A DNA stretch of 64,000 nt, from NCBI GenBank assembly GCA_963210315.1, contig OY723321.1:310001-374000 (forward strand). Reading direction: 5' to 3'. Source of the stretch: Rhynchopus euleeides (taxonomy: Eukaryota; Euglenozoa; Diplonemea; Diplonemida; Diplonemidae). Under the pieces are notes generated by a model. The model was not told the DNA's origin, searched no databases, and was given only the letters and a program-made list of their open reading frames with translations. Positions within the stretch are counted from its first letter, which is position 1. Each line of letters starts with the position of its first letter. The translations under genes were made by a program, and so were the position numbers. This document shows positions 10,589-20,008 of this stretch, piece by piece.

Positions 10589-10783
10589 GATTTCCCAAAA
10601 AAATAAGGAATACCCTGACGCACAGAGCTATTCCTAACGAGGGGTCCGGATTCCATGATTTTAAATTTCAGCTTTTTCTCTGTCTGGCGCGTTTTTTTTA
10701 CACTCTGTTTAGCGCGTTTGTTTTGCACTGCAGGCAAAAACAATCTGGTGAGGATTCACCGGAATGAAGATGCACCAAGCAAA

Positions 10784-10812
10784 GACACACGGCCCCGGAG
10801 GGGCCGTGTGTC
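10784..10812. repeat. Perfect 13-bp stem, 3-base loop hairpin with an outer arm
   Basis: GACACACGGCCCC and its exact complement flank the loop GGA. An outer pair, TGCACCAA at 10771-10778 and TTGGTGCA at 10821-10828, extends it to a two-part stem-loop. Confidence 0.8.
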
Positions 10813-10917
10813 TGTGTTCATTGGTGCATTCCTCCGCACCTCTCCGACCTGCATGTCTACGGGGGTCTGAGCCCACACATGGCAACCCCCAGTAAGGGGC
10901 GCAAACAGACGTCCATG

Positions 10918-11186
10918 GCCAAAATGACCCCACCGCGATCCGCACAGATCCCAAATATTTAGAGGAACAGGGTTCTGAAAAACCTGTGAGTGGGGTCCCG
11001 TTGGGTGGGTGGTGTAGGTGGGCTGCTTTCTGGTCTCCCAGTCACATCCTCCCTTCAGAAGTAAGAGGCAGACCCACTTTACATGGGAGAAACTCGGAGG
11101 CAGACCCACTTTCCATGGGGGAAACTCGGCACGCACACCACCAAAATGACCCCACTACGATCCGCACGGAGCTCAAATATTGCAAT
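10918..11186. repeat. Imperfect direct repeats
   Basis: The stretch beginning 'ccaaaatgaccccac' at about 10918 recurs at about 11141 over roughly 45 bases. Between them a 32-base unit, 'gaggcagacccacttt' plus 16 more bases, is tandemly duplicated at about 11067-11130 with few differences. Confidence 0.65.
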
Positions 11187-11426
11187 AACGCTCGTCATGT
11201 GCGGCGGTGCGATCAGTTTTGAGCCCCCCAGTAAGGTGCCTCAGTAGCGCGTTTTTTTTGTATCCGATTTCGGCAGGTGTATTTCTAGTGGGGGATGAGG
11301 ATGAGTCTTTTTGGCATCCGCCCTTTTTCCGGTTTTTTTCCAGCCAAAACCAGGTTTTTTTTCCAGCAAAAAACCGGTTTTTTTCCAGCCAAAATCTGGT
11401 TTTTTTTCCAGCCAAGAGCCAGACGT

Positions 11427-11651
11427 TCACTACCGTGGCCTCCGGCGGCTGGGGGGCTCCGCCCCCCAGACCCCCCTGTGGCGGATATCTCGTCCCCAAG
11501 TCCTTCGATTCCCATCAGGTCAGGAATCCAACAGCTCCGGTAGCCTCAGGAGGACGCAGCCAACTCACACAGAATCTGTACGCCCACAATGAACAGATGT
11601 TCACTACCGTGGCCTCCGGCGGCTGGGGGGCTCCGCCCCCCGGACCCCCCG
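11427..11651. repeat. Direct repeat of about 50 bp, two copies
   Basis: The segment starting 'gttcactaccgtggcctccg' occurs near 11427 and near 11599, about 170 bases apart. Each copy contains a short GGCTCCGCCCCC motif. Confidence 0.75.
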
Positions 11652-12305
11652 TGGAGCGTGTGTTTGCCCGTCTAGTAACCGCAGCAAGTCCTTGGGCTGT
11701 TTCACCTGGCATATCGGGGGTATCGTCGGAATAACGGTCCCGAAAGCCGTTTTTTTGGGGTTTTCCTCCAGCACCCGAGGATGGCGCGAGCGGGAGGAAC
11801 CGTGGAAGGAACCCATTTGGTACAAGACCAAGGGCCCCACACTGGGGAGGAGGGACGTTGGGTACCATTTTTTGCTGGAAAAAAGCGGGGATGAATCGGG
11901 GGTTTTTGGCTGGGAAGACCGGTGATTAAAAACACACCTGGATTTCGGTCACCAGCCCCCCGGACCCCCAGATTTAGGAAAAGCCCTGCTGACGCAACAG
12001 GGGTGCGTACTGCAATAACACTTTGATGTGCATGGCACTGGTATGTCTGACGGAGTAAGCCTGGATTGGAAAATCCGAGGATACACCGAAAAATTATTCC
12101 AGGCGCAACAGCAGAGAAGACCGGCATCGAGCAGGAACACGTTGAATCATGCCGCTGAGGACATGCTCACCCAACACGGACGTCGGTGTTGGGTGGACGG
12201 CTGCCACGGCTTGATTGGGGGCGGGCGAAGGATGGTCGTCACTGTGTCAACACTGACCCATCCTCTGGAAACTATCTGTGCCCCCGCTGGATCGTAAAGT
12301 GACAG

Positions 12306-12427
12306 CAAAACGAGACAACAAACCAATTACTGCCGAAAGTTGTTTTGTTGGAACGCAGACCCCGAGAGTGGGGTCTGCGTTCCAACAAAACAACTTTCGG
12401 CAGTAATTGGTTTGTTGTCTCGTTTTG
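12306..12427. repeat. Perfect 58-bp inverted repeat with a 6-base loop
   Basis: Bases 12306-12363 and 12370-12427 are exact reverse complements around GAGAGT. A third partial copy of the arm end ('tttgttggaacgcagacccc') follows directly at about 12425-12443, and a related copy lies near 19949-19993. It may be a MITE-like hairpin; any transcript through it would fold into a 58-bp duplex. Confidence 0.85.
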
Positions 12428-12468
12428 TTGGAACGCAGACCCCACTCTTTGTGTACACCACTCCCCGG
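12424..12468 (+). repeat. Dispersed repeat, copy 1
   Basis: About 42 bases, from 'ttgttggaacgcagac' to 'gtgtacaccactcccc', recur in reverse orientation at 19949-19993 with a few changes. Confidence 0.7.
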
Positions 12469-12916
12469 TCTGATGAAGTGGTGTGAGTGGGGACGCACGA
12501 TCCAGCTAAAGGCACAGAAAGTTTCCCCAGTTGGCTACGCCGAACTAACAAAAGAGACCAGGATATCACAAAACAAAAGAATGGGCAGCAATAGGCAATA
12601 CCACCGTGCGGGCAGAACCCGGATGGCCCCCTGACCGGGGATGCGAGGAGACACTGTACCAACAACCGTTCAAATCTGGGAAGTCGCAATATGGGAAGTA
12701 TACCACTAGTCTCCAGGCTGCAAAGCTGCTGCAGACAATTGGAAACGATGTGGCCAAATTCATCACCGTGACCTCCGCTGCATGCACACAACCAGATCAC
12801 GCCTTCGCTGGGGAAGCCTTCCAGAAAAGGGAACCGGTCAGCAATCGCGTGTGTACATTTCGGCCGACGTTCGGCTGATCCGCAGAACAGCCCAGACGAC
12901 AGACAATCGTTGATCG

Positions 12917-15900
12917 TTATGGATGGTTGCGTGAGCTCTCCCTCGGTGTCCTGGCGCTCATACGCCTCGGTCGGTCGTTGCTTGTGTGCTGTCGCTTGAT
13001 CCAGTCGAGGAGATCTTCATCATCCTGGTCACCTATGTCGACGCTCTCCTCCGTCTGGGGTGTTGCTGTCGCGGACTGCCCTGCAAGCGGGTTGGACGAC
13101 ATTGCAGATTCAGCTTTTGTAATATCCTCAGAAGGCGGTACAGTTGTAATAATCGGCCTCACCCGCGTATCCTGGAAACCCTCATCGGTATTTCGGCATG
13201 GCTTGGAAGCGCAGTTGGCAGCAAAGGACGGCTCATTGCAGGACGAGCCTGCCGACGTCCTGCGTCTCTCGCCAGGCTTGTGTGTCTGTGGTAAGACGCC
13301 GCTTGACGAGATGATTAAACCTGAATCCCTGTGCTCTCGGACCCCGGCAGCCCCTGCTAATCCCGGGACCAAGGGTGCCGTGCTGTGGGTGCGATTGGTG
13401 TTGCTGGTGCTGTTGTCGGCATTAAACTTCCCAGTTTTCTGCGTGAGCTCACTCCCCGACTCTGCATCGAGGAGACACCCACGCGAGGCACCCCCAGAGC
13501 CAGACAGGGTGCCCCTTCGGCAACTACCTTCCGTCAGTGCTATCCCTTCATGGGTTGAATGCCTCCGCACTGCACTGCCTGACCACTTTATGTCTTGACT
13601 GAAGCCCCTTGATATTGCCTGACTCGGAGCACTGTAACTCGAAACCTTCGTACCATCCCGGATCGTGCGGATCCTTGACCTCGCCTTGTCCTGCACCTTC
13701 TCCAACAGCCCCGGGAAGGCAGCCGCCACCATGTAGAAGTCGCTGCTGCTGATCACCAAGAGGTTCACGTAAGTCAGCGTACGGATTGTCGCAGTGCGAA
13801 GCACGCTTGTCAGGAGTGAGATCTCCCCAAAGACGTCGCCCCTCTTCAGGTCGTACACCGGCTCCCCGTCGCTGCCGAGCACGGCGCAGGTTCCTGAGCT
13901 GATAAAGTACATGTCAGACCCCTCCTCGCCAGTCTCGATCACATCCCACCCTGGGGGATACACCACCAGACTCAGGCACTGCTGGAGGGCGTACACGAGC
14001 TCGTCAGTCTGGACTGACTCGAGCAGGCTCACACGCCCGATGGTTTCCCTCCCGAGGACAAGGTCGATCCCGACACGCATCTCCTGGGGCAGGTCCTGGA
14101 GGATATCGTCTGCAAGAGTGAGCTGGCCAGTCGAATGGAAGACATGCGAGTGATAGTCGAGTATCTCTTTGACGAAGCTCTTCGGCAGCCGGTTCGCCCG
14201 CACCTCTGGGCTGAATATGGACTTCAGCTCATCGATAAACTCGTTGAATTTCCCCTCCTGCCCGTGCATCGTCAGCCCTGCGGCAACCACGGCAAGAAGC
14301 AGTGCATAGACAAACACGCCAACCACAACAACGCACAGCGCGAAGGCAGACAGCATGTCATTCTGAGGGAACCGCCCCCTGCTGAGCCCTGCCATGGTGT
14401 TTATGGCGAAGCTGAGCGACTGCATGTATTGGTGCGCCAGGGGGAGGTTGCTGTACCCCTCAACGGTGAGCACGACGAACGCCTCGCTGTCCCCCACGGT
14501 GGTGATGATGGAATGGAAGAGGCAGGCCACAATGTGCCCGAGGGTCGCCCACCAGTACAGCGCATTCGCAACCCGCCACCACCGTGGGCCGAACACGCCA
14601 GAGAGGAGCTGCTGGAACATGTTGTGCATGTTCAGCACCAACACCAGCTTGTTCAGGCGGAACACGGGGTGCAGGAAGCAGCCCTGGCAGAAGAACACGG
14701 CGATGAGGTCAAGGGGCATCGCTGCCACCACATCCAGCACAAACTGAAACGATTTCACGTAGATGGATCGGATGTGCAGCCTTTTGTACACCGGGGCACC
14801 CATGTGCTCTTTGGGGAGGATGAAGCCGAGGCCTACATGCCAGAAGATCACAACATCTGTCGCAAGCAGGCCAACGCGTGTAGCCAGTTCGAAGGCATCG
14901 GGGGCGTGGAAGTCGAGGAATGGGTCTTTGAAGCACATCAGGAAGATCGGAACCAGGATCTGCAGCTGCGCGTAGGCGAAGAAGACCCAGAGAAACCGGG
15001 TGCGGTGCCACTTCACCAGCTCCTTCGCCTCATCTATCCGGAGCTGCTCCTGGGATTGGAATACAGCAGCGCGGTCGCGACGCCCGACGAGGTGATGAAC
15101 ACCCTCCAGCCATTCCCGACGCCTCAGCTCCTCTTCGGTGATAAGGCAGTTCGTGAAGAGTCCGATAAAGTCGTGGTATGCCAGCTTCTTGCTCTCGCAG
15201 TCAAAGCTCGCGATGAGCTCCATAGTGTTCTCAGCTGTCGCGGGTATCTGCAGGTTGTTCAGGATCCGCATCACCGTTTCGGGCTCATGGGACTCTGCGA
15301 GCTCCCCCCGGGAGCTCACATGGCCCCTCCAGACCTCGGATGCTGCTTCGGCTGTCAAACCTGTGTGCGATGCAAGGGCGCACATCACGCCCAGAAGAGG
15401 GGCGGTGACCACTTTCTTCTCACGACGGAATTTATTGAAGGCACGCACAAAGCTGTTGTAGACGACCTTCCCCTCGTGGCTTCTGTCCACCGCATGGTAG
15501 AACTCAATCTCCACACAGGTGTCGAAGTCCACCCCCAGGAAGAAGAGGAGGTCATCCACCTCCTCGTATGTAAGGAACGCCTTACCCCCGCGGTCAAAGA
15601 TGCTCCAGACATTCATCAGCAGCTCATCCACATCGGTTTCTGCTGGCAGGCTGTACTTTGTAAACACACTGGCCCTGCTTGTTAACGACCCGCGCGACGA
15701 CGCGCGCGTGTGGGACGGGCTCTGGGGGGGGCTATGATTGGTTGTGAAGGTGAATGTGTCACCAGAAATCTGTGATGCCAGGTCATCCAGCCTGCCCCGA
15801 TACTTCGTGCGGATCACGCCTGTCACGCTGCGCTGACACCGAACGCTCTCCAGCGGCCTCGCCCCGCGCTTCACTTGGCTTGCTCGATCAGCTGACCCCG

Positions 15901-16120
15901 CTTGTGTCGTCGACAAATCGAAAAATGTCTGCCGCCTGCGCTGGAAATGCGACACATCCCCGCCAGTACCGTCGGGATGCTGCACACTTTTCCGAAGGCT
16001 TGTCAACAAGCTTGTCTCCGTGTGCGTATCAAGAGCAGAGCTGCCATCTTGCTCGCTCTGATCGAAGATGTCAGCGAAGCTTGGGCTTTGGCTCCCGGGA
16101 AACCCCCCTCCCCGAACCAT
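12917..16120 (-). CDS. Cyclic-nucleotide-binding, six-transmembrane cation channel
   Basis: This 1067-residue protein resembles the CNG/HCN/EAG channel superfamily. Predicted membrane segments are S1 about 375-397, S2 412-434, S3 453-477, S4 483-505, S5 515-541, a pore region about 563-587 and S6 591-618. A C-linker follows, then a cyclic-nucleotide-binding domain at about 700-800. The phosphate-binding cassette 'FGEISLLTSVLRTATIRT' keeps the Glu and Arg that bind the ring phosphate. S4 is poor in basic residues, so voltage sensing may be weak, and the pore lacks a GYG filter ('MAGLSRG'). Residues about 160-330 contain degenerate EF-hand-like loops, only one with Glu at position 12. Both tails are long and Ser/Thr-rich. 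The ATG at 16120 follows a strong acceptor by four bases, so upstream in-frame sequence is excluded. Confidence 0.85.
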   Translation of the reverse strand: MVRGGGFPGSQSPSFADIFDQSEQDGSSALDTHTETSLLTSLRKSVQHPDGTGGDVSHFQRRRQTFFDLSTTQAGSADRASQVKRGARPLESVRCQRSVTGVIRTKYRGRLDDLASQISGDTFTFTTNHSPPQSPSHTRASSRGSLTSRASVFTKYSLPAETDVDELLMNVWSIFDRGGKAFLTYEEVDDLLFFLGVDFDTCVEIEFYHAVDRSHEGKVVYNSFVRAFNKFRREKKVVTAPLLGVMCALASHTGLTAEAASEVWRGHVSSRGELAESHEPETVMRILNNLQIPATAENTMELIASFDCESKKLAYHDFIGLFTNCLITEEELRRREWLEGVHHLVGRRDRAAVFQSQEQLRIDEAKELVKWHRTRFLWVFFAYAQLQILVPIFLMCFKDPFLDFHAPDAFELATRVGLLATDVVIFWHVGLGFILPKEHMGAPVYKRLHIRSIYVKSFQFVLDVVAAMPLDLIAVFFCQGCFLHPVFRLNKLVLVLNMHNMFQQLLSGVFGPRWWRVANALYWWATLGHIVACLFHSIITTVGDSEAFVVLTVEGYSNLPLAHQYMQSLSFAINTMAGLSRGRFPQNDMLSAFALCVVVVGVFVYALLLAVVAAGLTMHGQEGKFNEFIDELKSIFSPEVRANRLPKSFVKEILDYHSHVFHSTGQLTLADDILQDLPQEMRVGIDLVLGRETIGRVSLLESVQTDELVYALQQCLSLVVYPPGWDVIETGEEGSDMYFISSGTCAVLGSDGEPVYDLKRGDVFGEISLLTSVLRTATIRTLTYVNLLVISSSDFYMVAAAFPGLLEKVQDKARSRIRTIRDGTKVSSYSAPSQAISRGFSQDIKWSGSAVRRHSTHEGIALTEGSCRRGTLSGSGGASRGCLLDAESGSELTQKTGKFNADNSTSNTNRTHSTAPLVPGLAGAAGVREHRDSGLIISSSGVLPQTHKPGERRRTSAGSSCNEPSFAANCASKPCRNTDEGFQDTRVRPIITTVPPSEDITKAESAMSSNPLAGQSATATPQTEESVDIGDQDDEDLLDWIKRQHTSNDRPRRMSARTPRESSRNHP

Positions 16121-17067
16121 CCTCCTGCAGAAGACAAGGTGGGGAAAAGAGAAAGGATGCGTACGGGAGGGGTGGGGGGGCGACAATGCTCGTTGAGAAA
16201 GAAGGCGGCTCCAAAAAGGGGTTGTTACCCGTGAGACGTGGGATGGGGTGGGGAGTGGGTTGGGGAAACGGGCACCTCTTGCCTCTGCCTTTGCTTTGAT
16301 AAAGCCGGCAAGAATGCTCAGATTGAGTCGGTAATCGCAGGGGTGTCCACACAGCGGGCAGCATGCTGGGCACATGGCAATGGCGAAGCATGCGGCACAC
16401 GGTGTGTGCTGGAGGGGTGTGCGATGATGTGCCGGCCGTTGCAGCAGAAGGAGAGCGCGGAAGCGCATTCTCGCCACACCCCATCTCACACCACTGCATC
16501 GGAGTGGGATGAATCTCTGCCCTCCTGAGAGGAGACGGGTAGATGAGGCACATTAGATCCCGACGGTTCCCGGTGCTGATAATCCCGATCACTGACGTGA
16601 AAGGTAGGGGCACATCTGTGATTCTTGTGAGGAGGGGATATCTCAGCAGATTTCTCCTATAAATAACCACAGACAAAGACACAATGGAGGCCTTCGCTCA
16701 GAAATGCAGTAACGCGAGAAAAGCTGATCCGCCTCACAGAACTGGCTGTAAGGTGACACACAGTGACACAGAAGGCCCCCAATGCACCAAAATGTACCGT
16801 GGCGACCCCTAGTAGAGTGCGGGATACACTGAGGTGTCCGTTGATGTGTGATCTCCACCGTCGCATTTGTTCACACACACAGGCGCAATCATCAGACCAT
16901 GTTGTATCCTTCGATATGCCGGCGGCATATCGATGTGCATCTGGGCGCTAGCCCCCCCGACGTGCAGTCTTTTTGTCCACAAACCGCCACCCCCCCCCCC
17001 CCGCAAGTGTCTTCGGAGGTAATCCCCGCTGTACCCCACCCCGCACCACTGCGACACCCCACACCCA
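16121..17067. other. Intergenic region
   Basis: No gene is seen. It carries the pyrimidine-rich (on minus) leader region of the channel gene and a C-run near 16985. Confidence 0.5.
16125..16127 (-). promoter_or_regulatory. Predicted trans-splice acceptor (CAG)
   Basis: The minus strand reads a pyrimidine tract then CTTCTGCAG, leaving a four-base leader (GAGG) before the channel ATG. This is among the clearest acceptors in the window. Confidence 0.6.
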
Positions 17068-18129
17068 TCACACTACGGGCGGCGTGTGCTGCCGGGGACG
17101 CATGGGGTACGACAGGTGCTGCGGCCCACCCGGCGGGGTGGACCGCCTGTGGTGCGCAGAGGCAGGCCTGCTGCTGTGCGCCCTGCTGCTGGCGGAGGGG
17201 GGGCGCGGCGCTGCGAGCGCGCTGTTTGGCCGTGGGAGGACAGGGCGGAGCAGCGCCGCAGCGTGATCCGCCTGCATGGGGGGCTCCGGCTCTGGCCTGC
17301 ATGCAGCGCCCCGCTGTGGCCCTCTGCTAGACCCACCACGCCCTCCGTGCGGTGGCCGCTTCTGCAGCTTACGGAAGCTGTGGATCTGCTGTATATCGAC
17401 ACTCACATCCGAGACATGCGTGCTGCCCGACACAGAGCTGTATTTGTCGTCGGTGTCCCACACAACCCCGCGCATCTGGCTGCTGTTCAGATCGCGCGAC
17501 ATAGCCTCAACCTTCGCGGTGAATGCGGTGTTCCACTGCACGACGTACCTCGCCCCGCTGAAGGCGACCCTGCAGAACCCAAAGTCAACAGAGAAACGGA
17601 CCCCCTTGTGTGCCATCTCCCCGATGCGGCGTGTGATGTCCTTCAGGGTGTTGACAACCACATCCTTCATCAGCCCCGCAGAGGTCGCGATGCTGCAGTA
17701 GTTCGCAAGCACGCTGACGTCCCCCTTGGTGGTGGGGACCTTCTGCCTGCGGCAGTGCAGCCCGAAGCGCTCGACGTAGCTCTGGTTGAAGGTGAGTGTG
17801 GGGACGAGGAGCGTGCGGGTCCCCCAGAGGAGCGACTCGCTGGTGGCCCGCCTCAGCACGACGTGGACAAACCCGGGGTACACCACGCCGCGGTTGCAGA
17901 GGAGCTGGGTCTCGATGTAGTCGCACATCGTGGACCACACGTGCTTCATCACCTCGTAGGTCACGCCTTCGCTGTTGCCAGGGCGGGCTGCGACGGTGCG
18001 GATCACAGTGTCAATCGTCACCCTCGAGCCGGGAGAGCTGCGGGGGGGCGGCCCAGTGCGGAGGGGTGCTGCCACACCCCGCCCCTCCACCATGCCCTGT
18101 TCCGGCACATTTCGTGCCACCACTGCCAT
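17068..18129 (-). CDS. CCDC81-like protein with two HU-type domains
   Basis: The 353-residue protein resembles the eukaryotic bacterial-HU-like domains of CCDC81, a family tied to centrosomes and cilia. HU domain 1 spans about residues 36-122. It has a helix with 'VWSTMCDYIETQL', then 'RGVVYPGFVHVVLR' like the 'kGV.ipgfG.f' strand turn, then a 'PTLTFNQSYVERFGL' arm. Domain 2, about 133-200, repeats the layout (helices, then 'KGVRFSVDFGFCRVAFSG'). The C-terminal 100 residues are disordered and rich in Pro, Arg and Ser. A role at the flagellar basal body is inferred from the family only. The ATG at 18129 lies 16 bases inside an acceptor (GACAG). The earlier in-frame ATG would be upstream of that site. 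Confidence 0.75.
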   Translation of the reverse strand: MAVVARNVPEQGMVEGRGVAAPLRTGPPPRSSPGSRVTIDTVIRTVAARPGNSEGVTYEVMKHVWSTMCDYIETQLLCNRGVVYPGFVHVVLRRATSESLLWGTRTLLVPTLTFNQSYVERFGLHCRRQKVPTTKGDVSVLANYCSIATSAGLMKDVVVNTLKDITRRIGEMAHKGVRFSVDFGFCRVAFSGARYVVQWNTAFTAKVEAMSRDLNSSQMRGVVWDTDDKYSSVSGSTHVSDVSVDIQQIHSFRKLQKRPPHGGRGGSSRGPQRGAACRPEPEPPMQADHAAALLRPVLPRPNSALAAPRPPSASSRAHSSRPASAHHRRSTPPGGPQHLSYPMRPRQHTPPVV

Positions 18130-18512
18130 AAAGGCCGTGTAGGGGCTGTCGAGAGGTGGTGGTGGTGGTGCGGAAAACGCTTTGCACAATATGCGCATGA
18201 ACTGCGGAGGTGGCTGCAACGCGCCGAAGAACAGAAAGGGCTGGGAGGGGGAGGGTGGCAAATCACCTGACAACGGCACAGCACGCCGCTCACCTCACCC
18301 CATAAGGTGGACCAAGCGGCACAAAACCCACCAGGGAATTCGTTTTCACAGCCGGTGCGGCAGCGGCCATCCGGGTGGAAACCCTGGATGGCCGTGACAC
18401 ACTGCATACAGGCGAGTGGCACACAAGCCCAGCAACACATGCCGGACCGCAACAGGCCAGCCAAGACCCCATTTCTCTCTCTCAAAGCATGCCAGGGTGA
18501 CCCAGCATCAGC
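18130..18512. other. Intergenic region
   Basis: No gene. It contains an imperfect hairpin at about 18364-18394 (CGGCCATCC paired with GGATGGCCG, with inner GGGT/ACCC). Confidence 0.5.
18146..18148 (-). promoter_or_regulatory. Predicted trans-splice acceptor (CAG)
   Basis: A CCACCACCACCTCTCGACAG context on the minus strand gives a 16-base leader to the CCDC81-like ATG. Confidence 0.45.
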
Positions 18513-19277
18513 CTATTCTATAGAATGCAGGCTTGTGAAGCCTCCGTCACTTGGTTTAACAGCTGTGCCGCCCGCTTTGACATGCGACGACCCGAACGAC
18601 GCGTTGCAGGCCCCATTTGGCTTCGGAGGGTTTGCCGCAGACAGACGTGCCTCGAAAAGCTCCATCTGTGCCGCGCAAGCTTCGGGGGAGAAGAGTGTGG
18701 CATCCACAGACGGGACACAGTGGGATGCATGGCACTGTCCAGGCCGGGGCTGCGTCTTCTTCTTCCGGAAGAAGGACAAAAAGGACGAGCCCTGAGACTC
18801 CTTCTTCTGCGACGACTTGGCAGACCTGCTGTTGGGCACCAGTATATCTGAGAATGGCGGTTTTGATCGGCTGCTTGTGAACATCGACGACGTGTCATAC
18901 CACCCCGCCTTTGATGCTGTTATCAAAGGCTTGCGTGATCTCATCGATATGCAGTATTTTGCAGAGAGTTCGGCATACTCTTCGAACCCCACCGACCCCA
19001 TATCCCGGCGGGATTTGTGGAATGCTTTTGAATCCTGCGCGATCGTCGAGTGGACCTGTGTCTTCCGATCCCGCTCCAGACCAAAGCCTGAAAATTTCCC
19101 AGACCCACTCAGCCACTGGCTTGTCGTCTGCCGGTTGGTATTCCACGCCGTTGCCTTCATCCGCGACGGCTCCACTGGGGCTTGCAAATAGTCCCACCGG
19201 AGGAACTCATCCCGGCAGGAGAACACCCGTTTCCCCGTCTGTGCCTCCGGCTGCCTGTCGCCCGCGAAGATCACCAT
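18513..19277 (-). CDS. Hypothetical protein, 254 residues
   Basis: I do not recognise a family. The frame is open from an ATG at 19277 to the stop at 18513, on the same strand as its neighbours. It encodes a basic, Ser/Lys-rich protein with a polybasic stretch in the middle ('FFRKKKTQPRP', about residue 170). There is no signal peptide, membrane segment or obvious repeat. Aromatic-charged stretches in the first half ('CRDEFLRWDYLQAP') suggest part of it folds. Support comes from frame length, position and strand, not homology. Confidence 0.45.
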   Translation of the reverse strand: MVIFAGDRQPEAQTGKRVFSCRDEFLRWDYLQAPVEPSRMKATAWNTNRQTTSQWLSGSGKFSGFGLERDRKTQVHSTIAQDSKAFHKSRRDMGSVGFEEYAELSAKYCISMRSRKPLITASKAGWYDTSSMFTSSRSKPPFSDILVPNSRSAKSSQKKESQGSSFLSFFRKKKTQPRPGQCHASHCVPSVDATLFSPEACAAQMELFEARLSAANPPKPNGACNASFGSSHVKAGGTAVKPSDGGFTSLHSIE

Positions 19278-20008
19278 CCCCTCGGGGGCCCTGGGGGCGT
19301 CAGAGGTGGCAGCGGCAGCGGCAGCTCAGGGGATCGCAAAGGGCAGGGTTGCTGCCTCCGCGCACCCACCACCGGCCAGCGCGCGCAGAAGATCAGCCTG
19401 CCTGCATCACATCAACCTGCAGGAGGGGCGGTGTCCAGTTTACTTATGCCAATGGCGCGAGTTGAGGCGGGGTTCAAGGGAGAATGATTTGAGTGGGGGT
19501 GGTGGGGTGGGGGATGAGGGTTTGCAAGACACGGGGGATCGCCGCCACCTTCGGTGTTGATAAAGATGATTCACCACAGGACGCGCGGCACACACACATA
19601 CACACACACACCCGGATATCGCCCCCTCGTATCGGCGTGAACAGCTGTGGGCTAGCAAACAGAGGATAGAGAGAGAACGCCCACAGGGGGGGTGGGATGT
19701 GTTTGCAGTATCCGCGCTTTGGGGGGCCCGGCAGTGCAACGTTACCGGAAGGCGTTGCCAGTAAGACACAGAGGGGGGGAAGTGGAGGGGGGGGCACACG
19801 CAAGTATTTTCGTTTGATTTCGTTCTGATTCCTCGGGGGGGGGGATGGGAGGCTGGGGTTTCTTTTGGTCAGAGAGGTACCGCGGGGTGGGTGAGCCCAT
19901 TGTTTCTTCGGCGCAGCCAAAAACTGGGGGTAAATTTCTGTGCCTTTGGGGAGTGGTGTACACGAAAAGAGTGGGAGGTCTGCGTTCCTACAAATCCCCC
20001 TCCGAGAA
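19278..20008. other. Intergenic region
   Basis: No gene. It contains a CA-rich tract near 19590-19610 and the second copy of the dispersed repeat. Confidence 0.5.
19949..19993 (-). repeat. Dispersed repeat, copy 2
   Basis: The reverse complement matches 12424-12468 over about 42 bases, differing at a handful of positions. It lies just beyond the stop of the CCCH-methyltransferase gene. Confidence 0.7.

Larger units (their letters stand above)
8932..10596. mobile_element. Foldback, Mutator-like non-autonomous transposable element
   Basis: The element is a large palindrome. The left arm (8932 to about 9630) and right arm (about 9905 to 10596) are nearly identical inverted copies of about 690 bp separated by about 280 bp. 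Its ends are GGGAAATCC and GGATTTCCC. The flanks share AAAAAAATA (8923-8931 and 10597-10605), a 9-bp target-site duplication, the size made by Mutator-superfamily transposases. Each arm begins with about five to six tandem 30-bp units built on 'acaattcaacccacaactttt', as in Drosophila foldback elements. An open frame of about 146 codons survives in both arms (9169-9609 on plus and its mirror on minus), but I recognise no domain. No transposase is present, so movement would need one supplied in trans. The close match of the arms suggests a young insertion. Confidence 0.85.
10606..12916. other. Gene-free repeat zone
   Basis: No gene is supported. The 2.3 kb holds hairpins, short direct repeats and runs of T followed by CCAGC, and it ends at the stop of the channel gene. 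The open frame at 12327-12800 on the minus strand runs through the 58-bp inverted repeat and is not credible. Confidence 0.55.

Noticed and set aside
12606-12720. Possible tRNA (a B-box-like 'gttcaaatctgg' near 12669)
   Set aside because: No matching A-box, acceptor stem or cloverleaf pairing could be found around it.
12327-12800. 157-codon minus-strand frame
   Set aside because: It runs through the perfect inverted repeat and its tandem copy, giving repeated peptide fragments; a repeat artefact.
14135-15685. 516-codon open frame on the plus strand
   Set aside because: It is antisense to the channel gene, has no recognisable domain, and arises from GC-rich codon use in the real minus-strand gene. 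The same applies to plus-strand frames at 6448-7626, 38736-39638, 43945-44961, 47395-48753 and 55552-56604.
16121-16489. N-terminal extension of the channel
   Set aside because: The in-frame sequence spans the predicted acceptor and pyrimidine tract and reads as low-complexity leader, not protein.
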